64,000 nucleotides of DNA. It comes from Heritagella caecorum (GTDB lineage Bacteria; Bacillota; Clostridia; Oscillospirales; Acutalibacteraceae). Of this stretch, positions 16,829-25,592 are shown piece by piece. A program made the translations under genes and the position numbers. The DNA lies in the NCBI GenBank assembly GCA_904419035.1, contig CAJFQL010000003.1:1-64000 (forward strand). Direction: 5' to 3'. The stretch's first letter is position 1. Each line of letters opens with the position of its first letter. The notes under the pieces are model-generated. The model did no database searches. It saw only the letters and a list, made by a program, of their open reading frames with translations, and was not told where the DNA came from.

Positions 16829-18872
16829 TTACACCGGAACATGTACGATTTATGACAAATCCCGCCATCGCGTCTACTGCAGCCACGACGGCTGTACGAG
16901 CGGTACCATCCAATATTGCTACGGCGGCACCGCCGGTTATTTCACCTTGGCAAACTGTGAAAAGTGCGGCCAGGCCTATGGCCTTTATGCCAAGGATACC
17001 ACCCCGCCCACCGGGACGATCACGGACGGCACCCACACCTGGGAAAGCCTGCTCCCTTCGTTCCTCTATGATGCGTTCTTTAAAGATGCGGTGGAAATTA
17101 CCCTCACCGCTTATGACGACAGCTATACCCAGCTGGGCTACACCGACGACAAAGCGGTCACCATCGAATACTATATCGATAACGAGGAAACGCCTCTGAC
17201 AGCGTCGGACCTTCAGAACGTTCCGTTTGCGCCGTACACCGGCCCCATCCTGCTGCAGCCCGAAAGCCAGTCGACTGTGTACGCAAAGCTCACCGACCAC
17301 GCGGGCAACGTTACGTATATTAGTTCCGACCGCATCGTGCTGGATGCGACCGCCCCGGTGGTCACCGGCCTGGAAGAAGGCAAAACATACTGTGGTGCGA
17401 TTACAGCCGGCGTCGAAGACTTGTATCCCGACTCTGTCACCGTGACCGTGAACGGCACGCCGGTTTCTGTTACGAACGGCCAGTTTACCGTACAGCCCGC
17501 CGGCGGTCCCCAGACCGTTGTGGTCACGGACAAAGCCGGCAACGAAACCACCTATACCATCACGGTCAACGACGGGCACACCTTCACAGACTACACGTAT
17601 AATCACGACGAAACCTGCACGAAGGACGGCACCGAAACGGCCACCTGCGACTACTGCGACGCCACCGATACCCGCACGGCCGCCGGTACCCGCCACGCCC
17701 ACACCATGACCCATGTGGAAGCCGTCACCGCTACCTGTGTCACCACCGGGAACGTGGAATACTGGCACTGTGAAGAATGCGGCCTCAATTACAATAGCGC
17801 CGACGGCGGGCAGGTGATCGCCGATGTGGTCACCCCCATCGATCCTGATAACCATAACCTAAAACATGTCGACGCGGTCACGGCCACCTGTTCCGCCACC
17901 GGGAACGTGGAATACTGGCACTGCGAAGACTGCGGCGTAAACCTTGATAGCGACGAAAACGGCGCGGTGATCGCCGATGTGGTCACCCCCATCGACCCCA
18001 GTAATCACAACCTCACCCATCACGCAGCAGTGGACGCCACCTGCGTGGCCACCGGCAATGTCGAATACTGGCACTGCGAAGACTGCGGCCTGAATTTTGA
18101 TAGCGCCGAAAACGGCGCCGTCATCGCTGACGTAGTTACGCCCATGGATCCTGATAACCACAACCTAAAACATGTGGATGCCGTCACGGCTACCTGTGTG
18201 GCCGAAGGGAACGTCGAATACTGGCACTGTGAAGACTGTAACCTCAATTTCGATAGCGCCGAAAACGGTTCGGTGCTCGCTGACGCCGTCACCGCCATCG
18301 ACCCCGATAACCACGACCTCATGCACCACGACGGCAAAGCCGCCACGTGTACACAAACGGGGTACAACGCCTACGACACCTGCACCCGGTGCGATTATAC
18401 CACCTATACCGAAATCCCCGCCTTGGGGCACAACTACGGCGAACCCACCCTGAGCTGGTCGGAAGACGGCAACACCTGCACCCTCACGTTTACCTGCCAA
18501 AACGACCCCAGCCACGTGCTCATCCGCACGGTGCCGGTTGCGGATCTCAGGCCCACCGATCCCTCCACCCCCGGTGAAGGCGGTACGGGTAATACGGGCA
18601 GCACGGGAGATACCGGCAGCGATACGCCCGGCTACACGATCGACATCGACGACGGAAACGGCCATACCATCACGGTTACTATTCCGGATACGGAAATCCC
18701 CGCCACCGTCCGCCCGAATTTGCCCGGCACAGCCGGTGAAAACGGCTCCGGCGATCCACAGTCCCCCGCCACCGGCGACAGCCGCAGTTTTGTCCCGCTG
18801 TTTGCGGCGCTGCTTGTAAGCGGCTGGCTCCTGATGACCCTTCTTGTCTGGCGGCGCCGGAAGAAGTCCTGA
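16791..18872 (+). CDS. Surface protein, C-terminal part with Cys-rich repeats and sortase signal
   Basis: This is the 3' half of the same gene, with no ribosome site or signal peptide of its own. It reads through a Cys-containing region (CSHDGC, CEKCGQ), an Ig-like segment ending LDATAPVVTGLE, four 51-residue repeats and a divergent fifth (17700-18437), and a Gly/Thr/Ser linker. It ends with a cell-wall sorting signal: SPATGD, a hydrophobic stretch and the tail RRRKKS. The SPATG pentapeptide matches the (N/S)PxTG class of sortase substrates. If the extra base is removed, the intact protein would have about 1,150 residues and be wall-anchored. Confidence 0.8.
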   Translation, partial: CGSIMVPAEASHDYTGTCTIYDKSRHRVYCSHDGCTSGTIQYCYGGTAGYFTLANCEKCGQAYGLYAKDTTPPTGTITDGTHTWESLLPSFLYDAFFKDAVEITLTAYDDSYTQLGYTDDKAVTIEYYIDNEETPLTASDLQNVPFAPYTGPILLQPESQSTVYAKLTDHAGNVTYISSDRIVLDATAPVVTGLEEGKTYCGAITAGVEDLYPDSVTVTVNGTPVSVTNGQFTVQPAGGPQTVVVTDKAGNETTYTITVNDGHTFTDYTYNHDETCTKDGTETATCDYCDATDTRTAAGTRHAHTMTHVEAVTATCVTTGNVEYWHCEECGLNYNSADGGQVIADVVTPIDPDNHNLKHVDAVTATCSATGNVEYWHCEDCGVNLDSDENGAVIADVVTPIDPSNHNLTHHAAVDATCVATGNVEYWHCEDCGLNFDSAENGAVIADVVTPMDPDNHNLKHVDAVTATCVAEGNVEYWHCEDCNLNFDSAENGSVLADAVTAIDPDNHDLMHHDGKAATCTQTGYNAYDTCTRCDYTTYTEIPALGHNYGEPTLSWSEDGNTCTLTFTCQNDPSHVLIRTVPVADLRPTDPSTPGEGGTGNTGSTGDTGSDTPGYTIDIDDGNGHTITVTIPDTEIPATVRPNLPGTAGENGSGDPQSPATGDSRSFVPLFAALLVSGWLLMTLLVWRRRKKS
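17700..18311 (+). repeat. Four in-frame 153-bp repeats inside the surface protein gene
   Basis: Each unit encodes 51 residues with the pattern H-N-L-x-H, TATC, a central YWHCEDCGLN and an ending of VTPIDPDN. Units start at 17700, 17853, 18006 and 18159. A fifth, shorter version with CTRC in place of HCEDC begins at 18312. Each unit has three Cys and two conserved His, which suggests metal or disulfide stabilisation. Confidence 0.9.
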
Positions 18873-18910
18873 TCTCCCTTTTCTGCGTACAAGATTCATA
18901 TCCATAAAAA

Positions 18911-18949
18911 GCAGGCCGCTAACGCGCATATAACGCGTTAGCGGCCTGC
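18911..18949. terminator. Bidirectional terminator between convergent genes
   Basis: A perfect 16-bp stem starting GCAGGCCGCTAACGCG has a 7-base loop. A-runs precede it and T-runs follow, so it serves the surface-protein gene (+) and rlmL (-). Confidence 0.95.
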
Positions 18950-18967
18950 TTTTGTCTTTTTCTTTTG

Positions 18968-20320
18968 TCAGGAATCCCGGCGGCCTTTTCCGCTGCGGTA
19001 GGGCGCCGGTTTTTTCCCGAACCGCGCGTCCCGATCGGAATGCGCCCCCTTATGGAACGCTGCGTCCTTCTGGAACGCCGGGCGCTTCTTCTCCCCGGCG
19101 TACCGGCCCTGGGGCCGATCGTCGGGGCGGCGACTGGGGCCCATGGGGGCCTTATCCCGGCGGGGCGTTTCCCGGCGCGGCTGGGGGGCCGGGGCGGGGC
19201 CGGTGCGGTAGAACAGATAATCCTGGCACTTAATCATGCCGTTATACAGCTTGCGGCGCTTGTCCGCCCGGCGGCCAAACAGCATTTCGAACTCTTCGTC
19301 CGGGGCGATAATCGCGTAACTCCAGCCGCGCTGGGGGGTAAACACCCGCCCCATCTGCCGGTACAGCTCCCGGGCCTGTTCCCGGTCGAGCAGTCTCTCG
19401 CCATAGGGCGGGTTCGTAATCACACAGCCAAAGGGCGTTTCGTGCTGAAAATCTTTGATAGCCCGCACGGCCACCCGGATGCAATCGGATAGCCCGGCGC
19501 CCGCGGCGTTTTGGGCCGCCAGCTCCACCGCCGCCGGGTCGATGTCGTACCCGTACGCCTGAAAGCCGGTACCGGTAAGCTGCATATCCCGGGCGCGCTC
19601 CCTTTCCTCTTGCCACACTTTTTCGTGGCACTGGCGCCAGTGTTCCGCCGCAAACGGCCGGGAAAGCCCCGGGGCGATCTGCCGGGCCATCATGGCCCCT
19701 TCGATCAAAATGGTGCCGGAGCCGCAAAACGGGTCGATCAGGGTGCCATCGTGGCGCAGCCGGGAAATGGCGCACAGGGACGCCGCCAGCGTCTCTTTAA
19801 TCGGGGCCTCTACGCTGTCCCGCCGGTAGCCGCGCTTGTGCAGCGGCACGCCGGTCACGTCCAGCATGATGCTGCACTGGTCTTTCAGCAGTAAAAAGCG
19901 GATGGGGTGTACATACCCGGTTTCTTCAAACCACGAAACCCGGTACGTGCGGCGCAGCCGTTCCACCGCCGCTTTTTTGATGATCTTCTGGCAATCGGGC
20001 ACCGAATGGAGCTGGCTATTCAGGCAGCTGCCGGTCACCGGGAACGCGTCTTTTTGGCCGATCCATTCTTCCAGCGGCAGGGCCATCACCCCTTGGAACA
20101 GCTCTTCAAAGCTGCGGGCCGGGAACTGCCCCAGTTGTAATAGCACCCGTTCGGCGCAGCGGCTCCACAGGCAGGCCCGCGCCATGGCGCTTTCGTCCCC
20201 GGTAAAGAACACGCGGCCGTTTTCGCTGCGGACCCCTTCCAGGCCCTGGGCGCGCAGTTCGTCCGCCACCAGGCTTTCCACGCCCATCAGGCACGGCGCC
20301 ACGAAGGTATAGGCACTCAT
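18968..20320 (-). CDS. THUMP-domain class I SAM RNA methyltransferase (RlmL/YpsC-like)
   Basis: A 450-residue protein predicted to methylate guanine N2 in 23S rRNA. An N-terminal ferredoxin-like/THUMP region (residues ~1-160) binds RNA. The methyltransferase domain follows, with the SAM motif IDPFCGSGTILIE and the catalytic NPPYGERL. After about residue 375 there is a ~75-residue tail very rich in Arg, Lys, Pro and Gly that most relatives lack. GAAGGAGG precedes the ATG. Confidence 0.92.
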   Translation of the reverse strand: MSAYTFVAPCLMGVESLVADELRAQGLEGVRSENGRVFFTGDESAMARACLWSRCAERVLLQLGQFPARSFEELFQGVMALPLEEWIGQKDAFPVTGSCLNSQLHSVPDCQKIIKKAAVERLRRTYRVSWFEETGYVHPIRFLLLKDQCSIMLDVTGVPLHKRGYRRDSVEAPIKETLAASLCAISRLRHDGTLIDPFCGSGTILIEGAMMARQIAPGLSRPFAAEHWRQCHEKVWQEERERARDMQLTGTGFQAYGYDIDPAAVELAAQNAAGAGLSDCIRVAVRAIKDFQHETPFGCVITNPPYGERLLDREQARELYRQMGRVFTPQRGWSYAIIAPDEEFEMLFGRRADKRRKLYNGMIKCQDYLFYRTGPAPAPQPRRETPRRDKAPMGPSRRPDDRPQGRYAGEKKRPAFQKDAAFHKGAHSDRDARFGKKPAPYRSGKGRRDS

Positions 20321-20344
20321 GGTTTTTCCTCCTTCACTTCCACA

Positions 20345-20380
20345 AAAAAAGAAGGCCGCCGCAAGCTGTGCGGCAGCCTT
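20345..20380 (-). terminator. Terminator of the yab-type operon
   Basis: AAGGCTGCCGCA pairs with TGCGGCGGCCTT (one G-U) and is followed on the minus strand by CTTTTTTT. It lies between the S1-domain gene and rlmL. Confidence 0.85.
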
Positions 20381-20393
20381 GATAGCCGGGTAT

Positions 20394-20891
20394 TTATCCG
20401 CGGTTGTTGCCGCCTCCGCGGCGCGAAAACCCGCCTCGTTTATTTTCGGTCACGCGCTTGAGATCCGACATTTTTTCGTCGCTGGTCTGCTTAAAGCGGC
20501 TCATCATGTCTTCAAAGCTGCCTTCGTTGCGGCGCGCCTGCCATTCAAAATTGCCGGGACGCCCGGGGCTGACTGCGGCGGGCCGGGGGGTGTGAGGGGC
20601 ACGGGGCCGGTCATTGCGGGGCCGTCCGCCGCCGCGGGGCGCTTCCCGCTGAGGGGGCGGGGCGGCCTTTTTCATCGACAGGCTGATCTTGCCGTCTTCC
20701 CCGATGCTGAGCACCTTTACTTTTACCGTTTGCCCTTCCGTGACAAAGTCGCGGATTTCCCGCACAAACGTGGGGGCCACTTCCGAGATATGTACCATCC
20801 CGGTCTTGCCGCCTTCCAGTTCCACGAACGCGCCAAATTTCGTAATCCCCGTCACTTTTCCTTCGAGGATCGCTCCTACCTCAAGCTGCAT
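20394..20891 (-). CDS. yabR: S1 RNA-binding domain protein (YabR-like)
   Basis: About 165 residues from the ATG at 20891 (AAGGAGG upstream). The first ~72 residues are a complete S1 domain (VGAILEGKVTGITKFGAFVE through GKISLSMKKA). The rest is a low-complexity, basic Arg/Gly/Pro tail ending RRGGGNNRG, with a central acidic-helical patch (SFEDMMSRFKQ). Position after divIC and yabQ matches yabR of Bacillus subtilis. It likely binds RNA or ribosomes; the specific role is not known. Confidence 0.9.
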   Translation of the reverse strand: MQLEVGAILEGKVTGITKFGAFVELEGGKTGMVHISEVAPTFVREIRDFVTEGQTVKVKVLSIGEDGKISLSMKKAAPPPQREAPRGGGRPRNDRPRAPHTPRPAAVSPGRPGNFEWQARRNEGSFEDMMSRFKQTSDEKMSDLKRVTENKRGGFSRRGGGNNRG

Positions 20892-20922
20892 AAAACTCTT
20901 TTTTTCCTCCTTGCGGACCCGC

Positions 20923-21228
20923 TTATTCTCCGGTGACGATAACAAACACCCGCTCGTTTTCCCCCGCCATTTGAAGGTCCTGCCGGGCGATCTTTTCGGC
21001 GTATTCATCGCTCATCCCTCCGGACGAGGACTGGGTGCCGCTCACTTCGTCGTTCCGGATCTCCTGAATCCGGATTTCTTGCTGTAATTGTGCCAGTTGT
21101 TCCCGCTTTTCGCTGATCTGGATCTGCTGATCGATCAGCGCCGCCAGGATGTAAACGGCCAGGCAGACCACCGACAGGCGCAGCAGCAAACTGCGTTTAT
21201 AACGCTTTTTCTTTCTGACTTCCCGCAC
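20923..21228 (-). CDS. divIC: Septum formation initiator, DivIC/FtsB-like
   Basis: A short bitopic cell-division protein. The GTG at 21228 is chosen because GGAGGAGG lies 8 bases upstream; an ATG ten codons earlier would translate that ribosome site as a run of glycines. From 21228 there are about 101 residues: a basic cytoplasmic start (REVRKKKRYKR), one transmembrane helix (LLLRLSVVCLAVYILAALI) and an extracytoplasmic coiled coil (QIQISEKREQLAQLQQEI). Such proteins join FtsL and FtsQ/DivIB at the septum. It lies between yabQ and yabR, as in Bacillus. Confidence 0.9.
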   Translation of the reverse strand: MREVRKKKRYKRSLLLRLSVVCLAVYILAALIDQQIQISEKREQLAQLQQEIRIQEIRNDEVSGTQSSSGGMSDEYAEKIARQDLQMAGENERVFVIVTGE

Positions 21229-21282
21229 AGAGCCGCCTCCTCCGTTTTTGGCCGCCAAGGGCGGCGTATTACTTACGTTCCA

Positions 21283-21672
21283 TTATACACTACTTTGATT
21301 CCGTCTTTCAAGGGATTTTTTCTGTTTGCCCGGCTTTTTCGTGAATTTTCCCCGGCCAAACCGTCTCCCCCACCGGGATAGCCGCGCGCCCACCTTCCAT
21401 ACTTTCCCGGAAAGCCACCGGAAGGCCGGTTCCATGGCCCAAAACGACAGCGCCATGGGCCACAGGATGTAAGCCCTGACGCCCCCTTGCCCGCTCCACA
21501 GGGACAAAATAAACCATAAAAGCACAGCCCCCAACGCAAACAGGCCATCGAGCACCCAGCGTACCGCCCGTTTAGCCCCCAGGGCCCGCCACAAAAGCCC
21601 ACAAGCGCTGTAAAAAAGCGAAAGGGCGCCCCCCATAAGCAGAAAGACAAGCACTTGTTTTCCGGCGCTCAC
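21283..21672 (-). CDS. yabQ: Spore cortex biosynthesis protein YabQ
   Basis: A 129-residue membrane protein with about three transmembrane helices in the first 90 residues and a strongly basic tail (KKPGKQKKSLERRNQ). In Bacillus YabQ sits in the membranes around the forespore and is needed for cortex formation. Sequence similarity is modest, so the call leans on topology and the conserved order yabP-yabQ-divIC-yabR. It starts with an ATGA overlap with yabP. Confidence 0.82.
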   Translation of the reverse strand: MSAGKQVLVFLLMGGALSLFYSACGLLWRALGAKRAVRWVLDGLFALGAVLLWFILSLWSGQGGVRAYILWPMALSFWAMEPAFRWLSGKVWKVGARLSRWGRRFGRGKFTKKPGKQKKSLERRNQSSV

Positions 21673-21953
21673 CGTAATAGCCTCCTGAAAAAGCCTCCCT
21701 GTTTTTCGCCGCCGCCCCCCAGATACTGCACCGAATCAATGCGCCCGAGTAGCGTCATTTCCCCTTTTTCGGCGTCCAGTTTCTGCATGGTCAGCCCGGC
21801 CCCCCGTACCGCCAGCCGCCCCATATGAATGCGCGCCGTCACCAGATGGCTGTCGCAGGTTTCCACGTGCTCAATGCCCCCGGCGCGCAGCTCTTTCCGG
21901 TTTTCCACATGCAGAAAACCCGGCGCCGTTTCCTTTTTGAACGTTTCCGCCAC
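21669..21953 (-). CDS. yabP: Sporulation protein YabP
   Basis: About 94 residues of the YabP/YqfC family, which takes part in spore coat or cortex formation from the mother cell. The likely start is the GTG at 21953, eight bases after GGGGG; an in-frame ATG at 21977 is an alternative. The sequence shows the family's beta-rich pattern (LHVENRKELRAGGIEHVETC, then RLAVRGAGLTMQKLD and a GRIDSVQYL ending). It is first in the run yabP-yabQ-divIC-yabR. Upstream, rqcP/yabO would be expected but is displaced by about 4 kb. Confidence 0.85.
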   Translation of the reverse strand: MAETFKKETAPGFLHVENRKELRAGGIEHVETCDSHLVTARIHMGRLAVRGAGLTMQKLDAEKGEMTLLGRIDSVQYLGGGGEKQGGFFRRLLR

Positions 21954-22256
21954 CGTTATCGCCCCCTTTTTCTGCATACCTATGGGAAATGCCGCTTTTT
22001 TATGCCATTTTTCATTGACAAACCCCTTCTTTCCTGCTATGCTATACCCGCTGGAATAAGTGGTGGAGTCTGTCATAAGGCGCTAGAAAACAGCGGCTTA
22101 TTTATTCCTTTTGTTGATCCGGCCGTGCCCTTTTTGCGGGTCCGGCTTTTTTGTTCCCACCGGGCGGAAGCTGTGTTCCACAGGCTTTGGCCCTTTTTTT
22201 GCGCCAGCCGGCACCCCCCACGTTTTGTAAAATGGAAAAGGAGTGGTTCTTTTACT
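21954..22256. other. Divergent intergenic region between yabP and the flippase-like gene
   Basis: These 303 bases separate yabP (-) from the membrane protein gene (+). The AAAGGAG site of the latter lies at about 22237. I see a GGTATAGCATAG stretch that could serve a sporulation sigma factor reading toward yabP, but it does not match a consensus well enough to call. Confidence 0.4.
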
Positions 22257-23324
22257 ATGGCGCGTTCGCTGCATGTCCTGCGGGACACCGTGCGTAGAAA
22301 TCTGTTTGGCGTGCTCACCGCCTGCATTTCCTTTGGGATTTTGCTGTTCTTTCTGTTTTGGGGCGGCGGGGCCGCTTCCCTGTCGCAAATTGCCGCGGCT
22401 TCCAAGCCGGAATGGCTGCTGCTGGCCATCGGCTGCTGTGTGCTGGTGTGGCTGCTGGAAGGGGTCACGCTGCACCTTTTCTGCCGGGCGCTGTACAAGG
22501 ACTGGCGCCTGCCTTATTCCGTCTGTACGGGCCTGATCGGCATTTTATATAGCTGTTTAACCCCGTTTTCCACCGGCGGCCAGCCCATGCAGATTTACAC
22601 CATGCACCGGCTGGGCATGGATACGGGCAAATCCGGCTCCATCATCGCTATAAAAACTCTGGTGTACCAGGGGGTACTGCTGGTGCTCACGCTGGTGATG
22701 ATCGTGTGGAAACTGCCGTACTTCCAGCAAAACGTCAGTGATTTTTCCTTTGTCACCATTTTGGGGCTCCTTAGCAACAGCGCGTTTTTGCTGTTTGTCG
22801 CGCTCTTTTTCTTCAGCCCCCGTATTACCGACCGGCTATTGCGGGGCGGGCTGAAAGTCCTTATGCGGCTGCATCTGTGCCGCAAACCCCTTGTGCGGTA
22901 CAGCAAAATCCACCGGGAACTGTCGTCATTCCACGGGTCGTCAAAGCTGTTCGGGAAAAATCCCCGGCTGTACCTGCTGGCGATCTTTGTGACCGTGGTG
23001 CAGATCCTCCTGGGGTGTATGGTACCGTACCTGATTTACCGCACCTTCGGCTTTTCCGATGTGGGCCCTGACGTGATGGTCGCCGCCCAGGCGTACGTGT
23101 CCATGGTCAGCGCGTTTGTCCCTCTGCCCGGGGCATCCGGCGGGGCGGAAGGCAGCTTCCTATTATTCTTCGGCCCGTTCTTCCCCACGGGGACGTTACT
23201 GCCCGCCACGGTCTTGTGGCGCATGCTCACTTATTACATGAGTTTGCCTATGGGCGCGCTGTGCACGTGGATCTCCGGCCATTTAAAGCCCCTGCCCAAA
23301 GCGGAAGCGATCAAAACGGAATAA
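22257..23324 (+). CDS. Lysylphosphatidylglycerol synthase/flippase-like membrane protein
   Basis: A 355-residue integral membrane protein of the LPG_synthase_TM/YbhN type, with roughly seven or eight helices. The pattern LYSCLTPFSTGGQPMQIY and the later VPLPGASGGAEGSFLLFF are characteristic re-entrant or substrate-path motifs. It has only the transmembrane part; the C-terminal aminoacyl-transferase domain of MprF is absent, so lipid translocation rather than lysylation is more likely. The ATG at 22257 follows AAAAGGAG. It lies opposite in strand to the sporulation genes on either side. Confidence 0.88.
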   Translation: MARSLHVLRDTVRRNLFGVLTACISFGILLFFLFWGGGAASLSQIAAASKPEWLLLAIGCCVLVWLLEGVTLHLFCRALYKDWRLPYSVCTGLIGILYSCLTPFSTGGQPMQIYTMHRLGMDTGKSGSIIAIKTLVYQGVLLVLTLVMIVWKLPYFQQNVSDFSFVTILGLLSNSAFLLFVALFFFSPRITDRLLRGGLKVLMRLHLCRKPLVRYSKIHRELSSFHGSSKLFGKNPRLYLLAIFVTVVQILLGCMVPYLIYRTFGFSDVGPDVMVAAQAYVSMVSAFVPLPGASGGAEGSFLLFFGPFFPTGTLLPATVLWRMLTYYMSLPMGALCTWISGHLKPLPKAEAIKTE

Positions 23325-23329
23325 AAACG

Positions 23330-23365
23330 CCGCCCGGCCTTTGTTAAAAAAGCCGGGCGGTTTTT
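23330..23365 (+). terminator. Terminator of the flippase-like gene
   Basis: CCGCCCGGC (23330-23338) pairs with GCCGGGCGG (23352-23360) and is followed by TTTTTC. Confidence 0.9.
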
Positions 23366-23384
23366 CTTTTGCCTGTTATCGGGA

Positions 23385-24968
23385 TTACGGGCACAGCGTC
23401 ACATGGACGACGCCATTTTCTTTGTACACCCACACCCCGTGGTCGCACTCGTCGCCGGTACGGATGCGGTCGGTAACAAAGCAGCCCTCGTTATCAAAAT
23501 GCCCTTCTTCGATGCACAAATAGGGCATGTGGTTCGTCACACGGTCCTCCGAATAAAACAGGTCGTCTTTTTCCGCCAGCAGCACGGTAAAGCCCGTACC
23601 CAGCACATAGAATTCCTCGGGCCCCGCTTCGATGATAAGCCCCCGGGCCCGGGGCTTTTCCGGTTGTCCCAAAGTAAGGCCCCGGTGGATATAATTGCCG
23701 GCGTTATGGTTTGCCATATCCACTTTGACAAGGTACTTGTCCCCTTCGAAAAAGAACGCGTCTTCCCCTTCCTCCTGCACCACCGGGTGGATGCGCCCAG
23801 TCCCGCGGAAGCGTGTGAGCAGCGGCAAGCCCGCCGCCACACAGGTAAAGCTGTCCACCAGTTCCCGGCTGCCGGGCCGCACGCCGCCGTCCACGGTCAG
23901 CACGTCTTCCGCCCCAAAGCACGCGTACCCGATGGCGTCATACGCCCCCAGGGCATAAAACAGGTTTTTAAAGTTGCCGCCCTGCCCTACGCCGGACTCC
24001 GGCACGAACAGCGCGTTATCCTTGCGGTTATACGTACGGCACACGCCTTCATACCGGGCGCGGCTATCCTGGTAGATATCCGGGGCCAATAAATCAATAT
24101 GGGGCGTAGCGGCCTTCCACAGGGGATACAGCCGCGGGATAGGCCCCCCGGCGGTATAATTCACCCCCGGCAGGTTCCAGCCCCAGGGATTGCCGTCCAG
24201 GGCCACATTCACATACAGCGGAATGTCGTACACATCTTTGCCCGCGGCGGCTACCTGATCGATATACCGCGCCACACTCCACGCGGTCATGGCTTCGGTC
24301 CCCGCTTTCACGCCGAAGGTCATTTCCCAGTTTTGCCCCTTCGGGTACCCCCGCCGGGCCCACCGGCGGGCAAGGTCATTTTCGGGTTCTTTTTCCAGGG
24401 CCTTTAAAAGCTCATCGGGCACCGGCGCTTCGGCATCCCGCCACCCCTCGGGGGAAAAGTCCCGGTAGCTGCGCCCGGCGATACCGGCTTCGTTTTCCAC
24501 CTGTACGGCCAGGAGCGTACCGTCGGTGTTTTGCGCTTTCAGGTGTGCCATCAGGGCCCTAAAGGCCTTTTGGTCGGCCATGAGGTTTTCCTCTGCGTGG
24601 GACGACAGCACGAATAACCGCGCCCCGTCGTGGGCAGTCACCCGGGGAAAGCGCTGGGGGTTCTGTTTAACCCAGGCGGGCACATACCGCATGTTGCCGT
24701 TTTTCCAGGTGCCAAACCACAGAAGGATCAGCTGTTTTTTGTGCGCCCGGACCCCTTCAAACAGGGTATCCACGCTGGAAAAATCAAACACGCCCTCCTC
24801 CGGTTCAATCGCTTCCCAGTACACCGGGATTTCCGCCGTGTTGGCGTGCAAGGTATCCAGCGCCTGCCAGAAGACCCCCAGGTCGTGGGGGGAATAGGTG
24901 CTGGAATTGTGGGACTGGCCGCCCAGCACAAAAAAGGGCTGGCCGTCTTTTTTAAAAATCGTCTCCAT
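23385..24968 (-). CDS. GH35/GH42-like beta-galactosidase with DUF5597-type C-terminus
   Basis: About 527 residues, starting at the ATG at 24968 (AAGGAG upstream); no signal peptide, so intracellular. The N-terminus (FFVLGGQSHNSSTYS) and the following (beta/alpha)8 barrel resemble clan A glycosidases of the GH35 type. The segment AVQVENEAGI contains the likely acid/base Glu (ENE). A second Glu in ALFVPESGV is a good nucleophile candidate. The last ~130 residues form a beta-rich domain like DUF5597. Substrate is not readable; beta-galactosides are the usual case. Confidence 0.85.
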   Translation of the reverse strand: METIFKKDGQPFFVLGGQSHNSSTYSPHDLGVFWQALDTLHANTAEIPVYWEAIEPEEGVFDFSSVDTLFEGVRAHKKQLILLWFGTWKNGNMRYVPAWVKQNPQRFPRVTAHDGARLFVLSSHAEENLMADQKAFRALMAHLKAQNTDGTLLAVQVENEAGIAGRSYRDFSPEGWRDAEAPVPDELLKALEKEPENDLARRWARRGYPKGQNWEMTFGVKAGTEAMTAWSVARYIDQVAAAGKDVYDIPLYVNVALDGNPWGWNLPGVNYTAGGPIPRLYPLWKAATPHIDLLAPDIYQDSRARYEGVCRTYNRKDNALFVPESGVGQGGNFKNLFYALGAYDAIGYACFGAEDVLTVDGGVRPGSRELVDSFTCVAAGLPLLTRFRGTGRIHPVVQEEGEDAFFFEGDKYLVKVDMANHNAGNYIHRGLTLGQPEKPRARGLIIEAGPEEFYVLGTGFTVLLAEKDDLFYSEDRVTNHMPYLCIEEGHFDNEGCFVTDRIRTGDECDHGVWVYKENGVVHVTLCP

Positions 24969-25154
24969 GTTGGTTTCGGCTCCTTCTACCGGCCCAAAAA
25001 GCCGTTTTTTCCAGCATACCGCGTTGCCGCCAAAGGCACAAGGGGGAAAAAACGACCACCTATCCCCCATTTTTCCGCCATTGGCCCCTTAAAGGGGTTG
25101 CTGTTGCCCTATTCACCATCCGCTTTTGTGCCCGCTCTCTATCCGTCTCTCCCC

Positions 25155-25245
25155 CTTTGGGCCGTTTGCCTTTTCCCCGCCCGCTTTGCGCCTCTTGCCC
25201 CTTTGGCCGTTTGCCTTTTCCCCGCCCGCTTTGCGCCTCTTGCTC
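25155..25245. repeat. Two tandem copies of a 45/46-bp unit
   Basis: The unit begins CTTTGGGCCGTTTGCC and ends CGCCTCTTGC. The two copies differ by one G. It opens the gene-free stretch 24969-26321; I see nothing in 24969-25154. Confidence 0.85.
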
Positions 25246-25516
25246 TTCTTTCCCCTTTCGCCGCCCGCCGGACAGCCCGCCCCGCTGCCCCGGTGGCCTT
25301 TTCGGAAGGAACCCCGCCGCCCTCTGAGGTTTCCTTCCTGCCTACTTTTTAGTCTATACGACAGCGCTACCCCCTGCAACGTGGAAAATGGGAAAACCGC
25401 CGGTTTTCGGGAAAAAATTTTTTGGGGAAAGGGGCTTTTGGGGGGGCCGCCCGCCCGGGCGGCAAAAGGGGCTTTCCCAAAAAGGGAAGGCCCCTTCCCT
25501 CCCACACCCTCCTATC

Positions 25517-25592
25517 CCCATTCCCATACTCATTCCCATTCCCATTCTCATACTCATTCCCATTCTCATACTCATTCTCATTCCCATTCTCA
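25517..25592. repeat. Hexanucleotide-type microsatellite (CATTCC/CATTCT/CATACT)
   Basis: About 75 bases of CATTCC interspersed with CATTCT and CATACT. Read on the minus strand this is a GAATGG/GAATGA/GTATGA tract. It resembles a slipped-strand expansion. Confidence 0.9.

Noticed and set aside
21954..22256. A sigma-E type promoter for yabP
   Set aside because: Only a partial -10-like element (GGTATAGCATAG) was seen without a convincing -35, so it is not listed as a promoter.
25517..25592. Low-complexity peptide reading of the CATTCY tract as a coding sequence
   Set aside because: All frames give simple Ile/Pro/Ser or Met/Gly/Arg repeats with no ribosome site, so it is a microsatellite.
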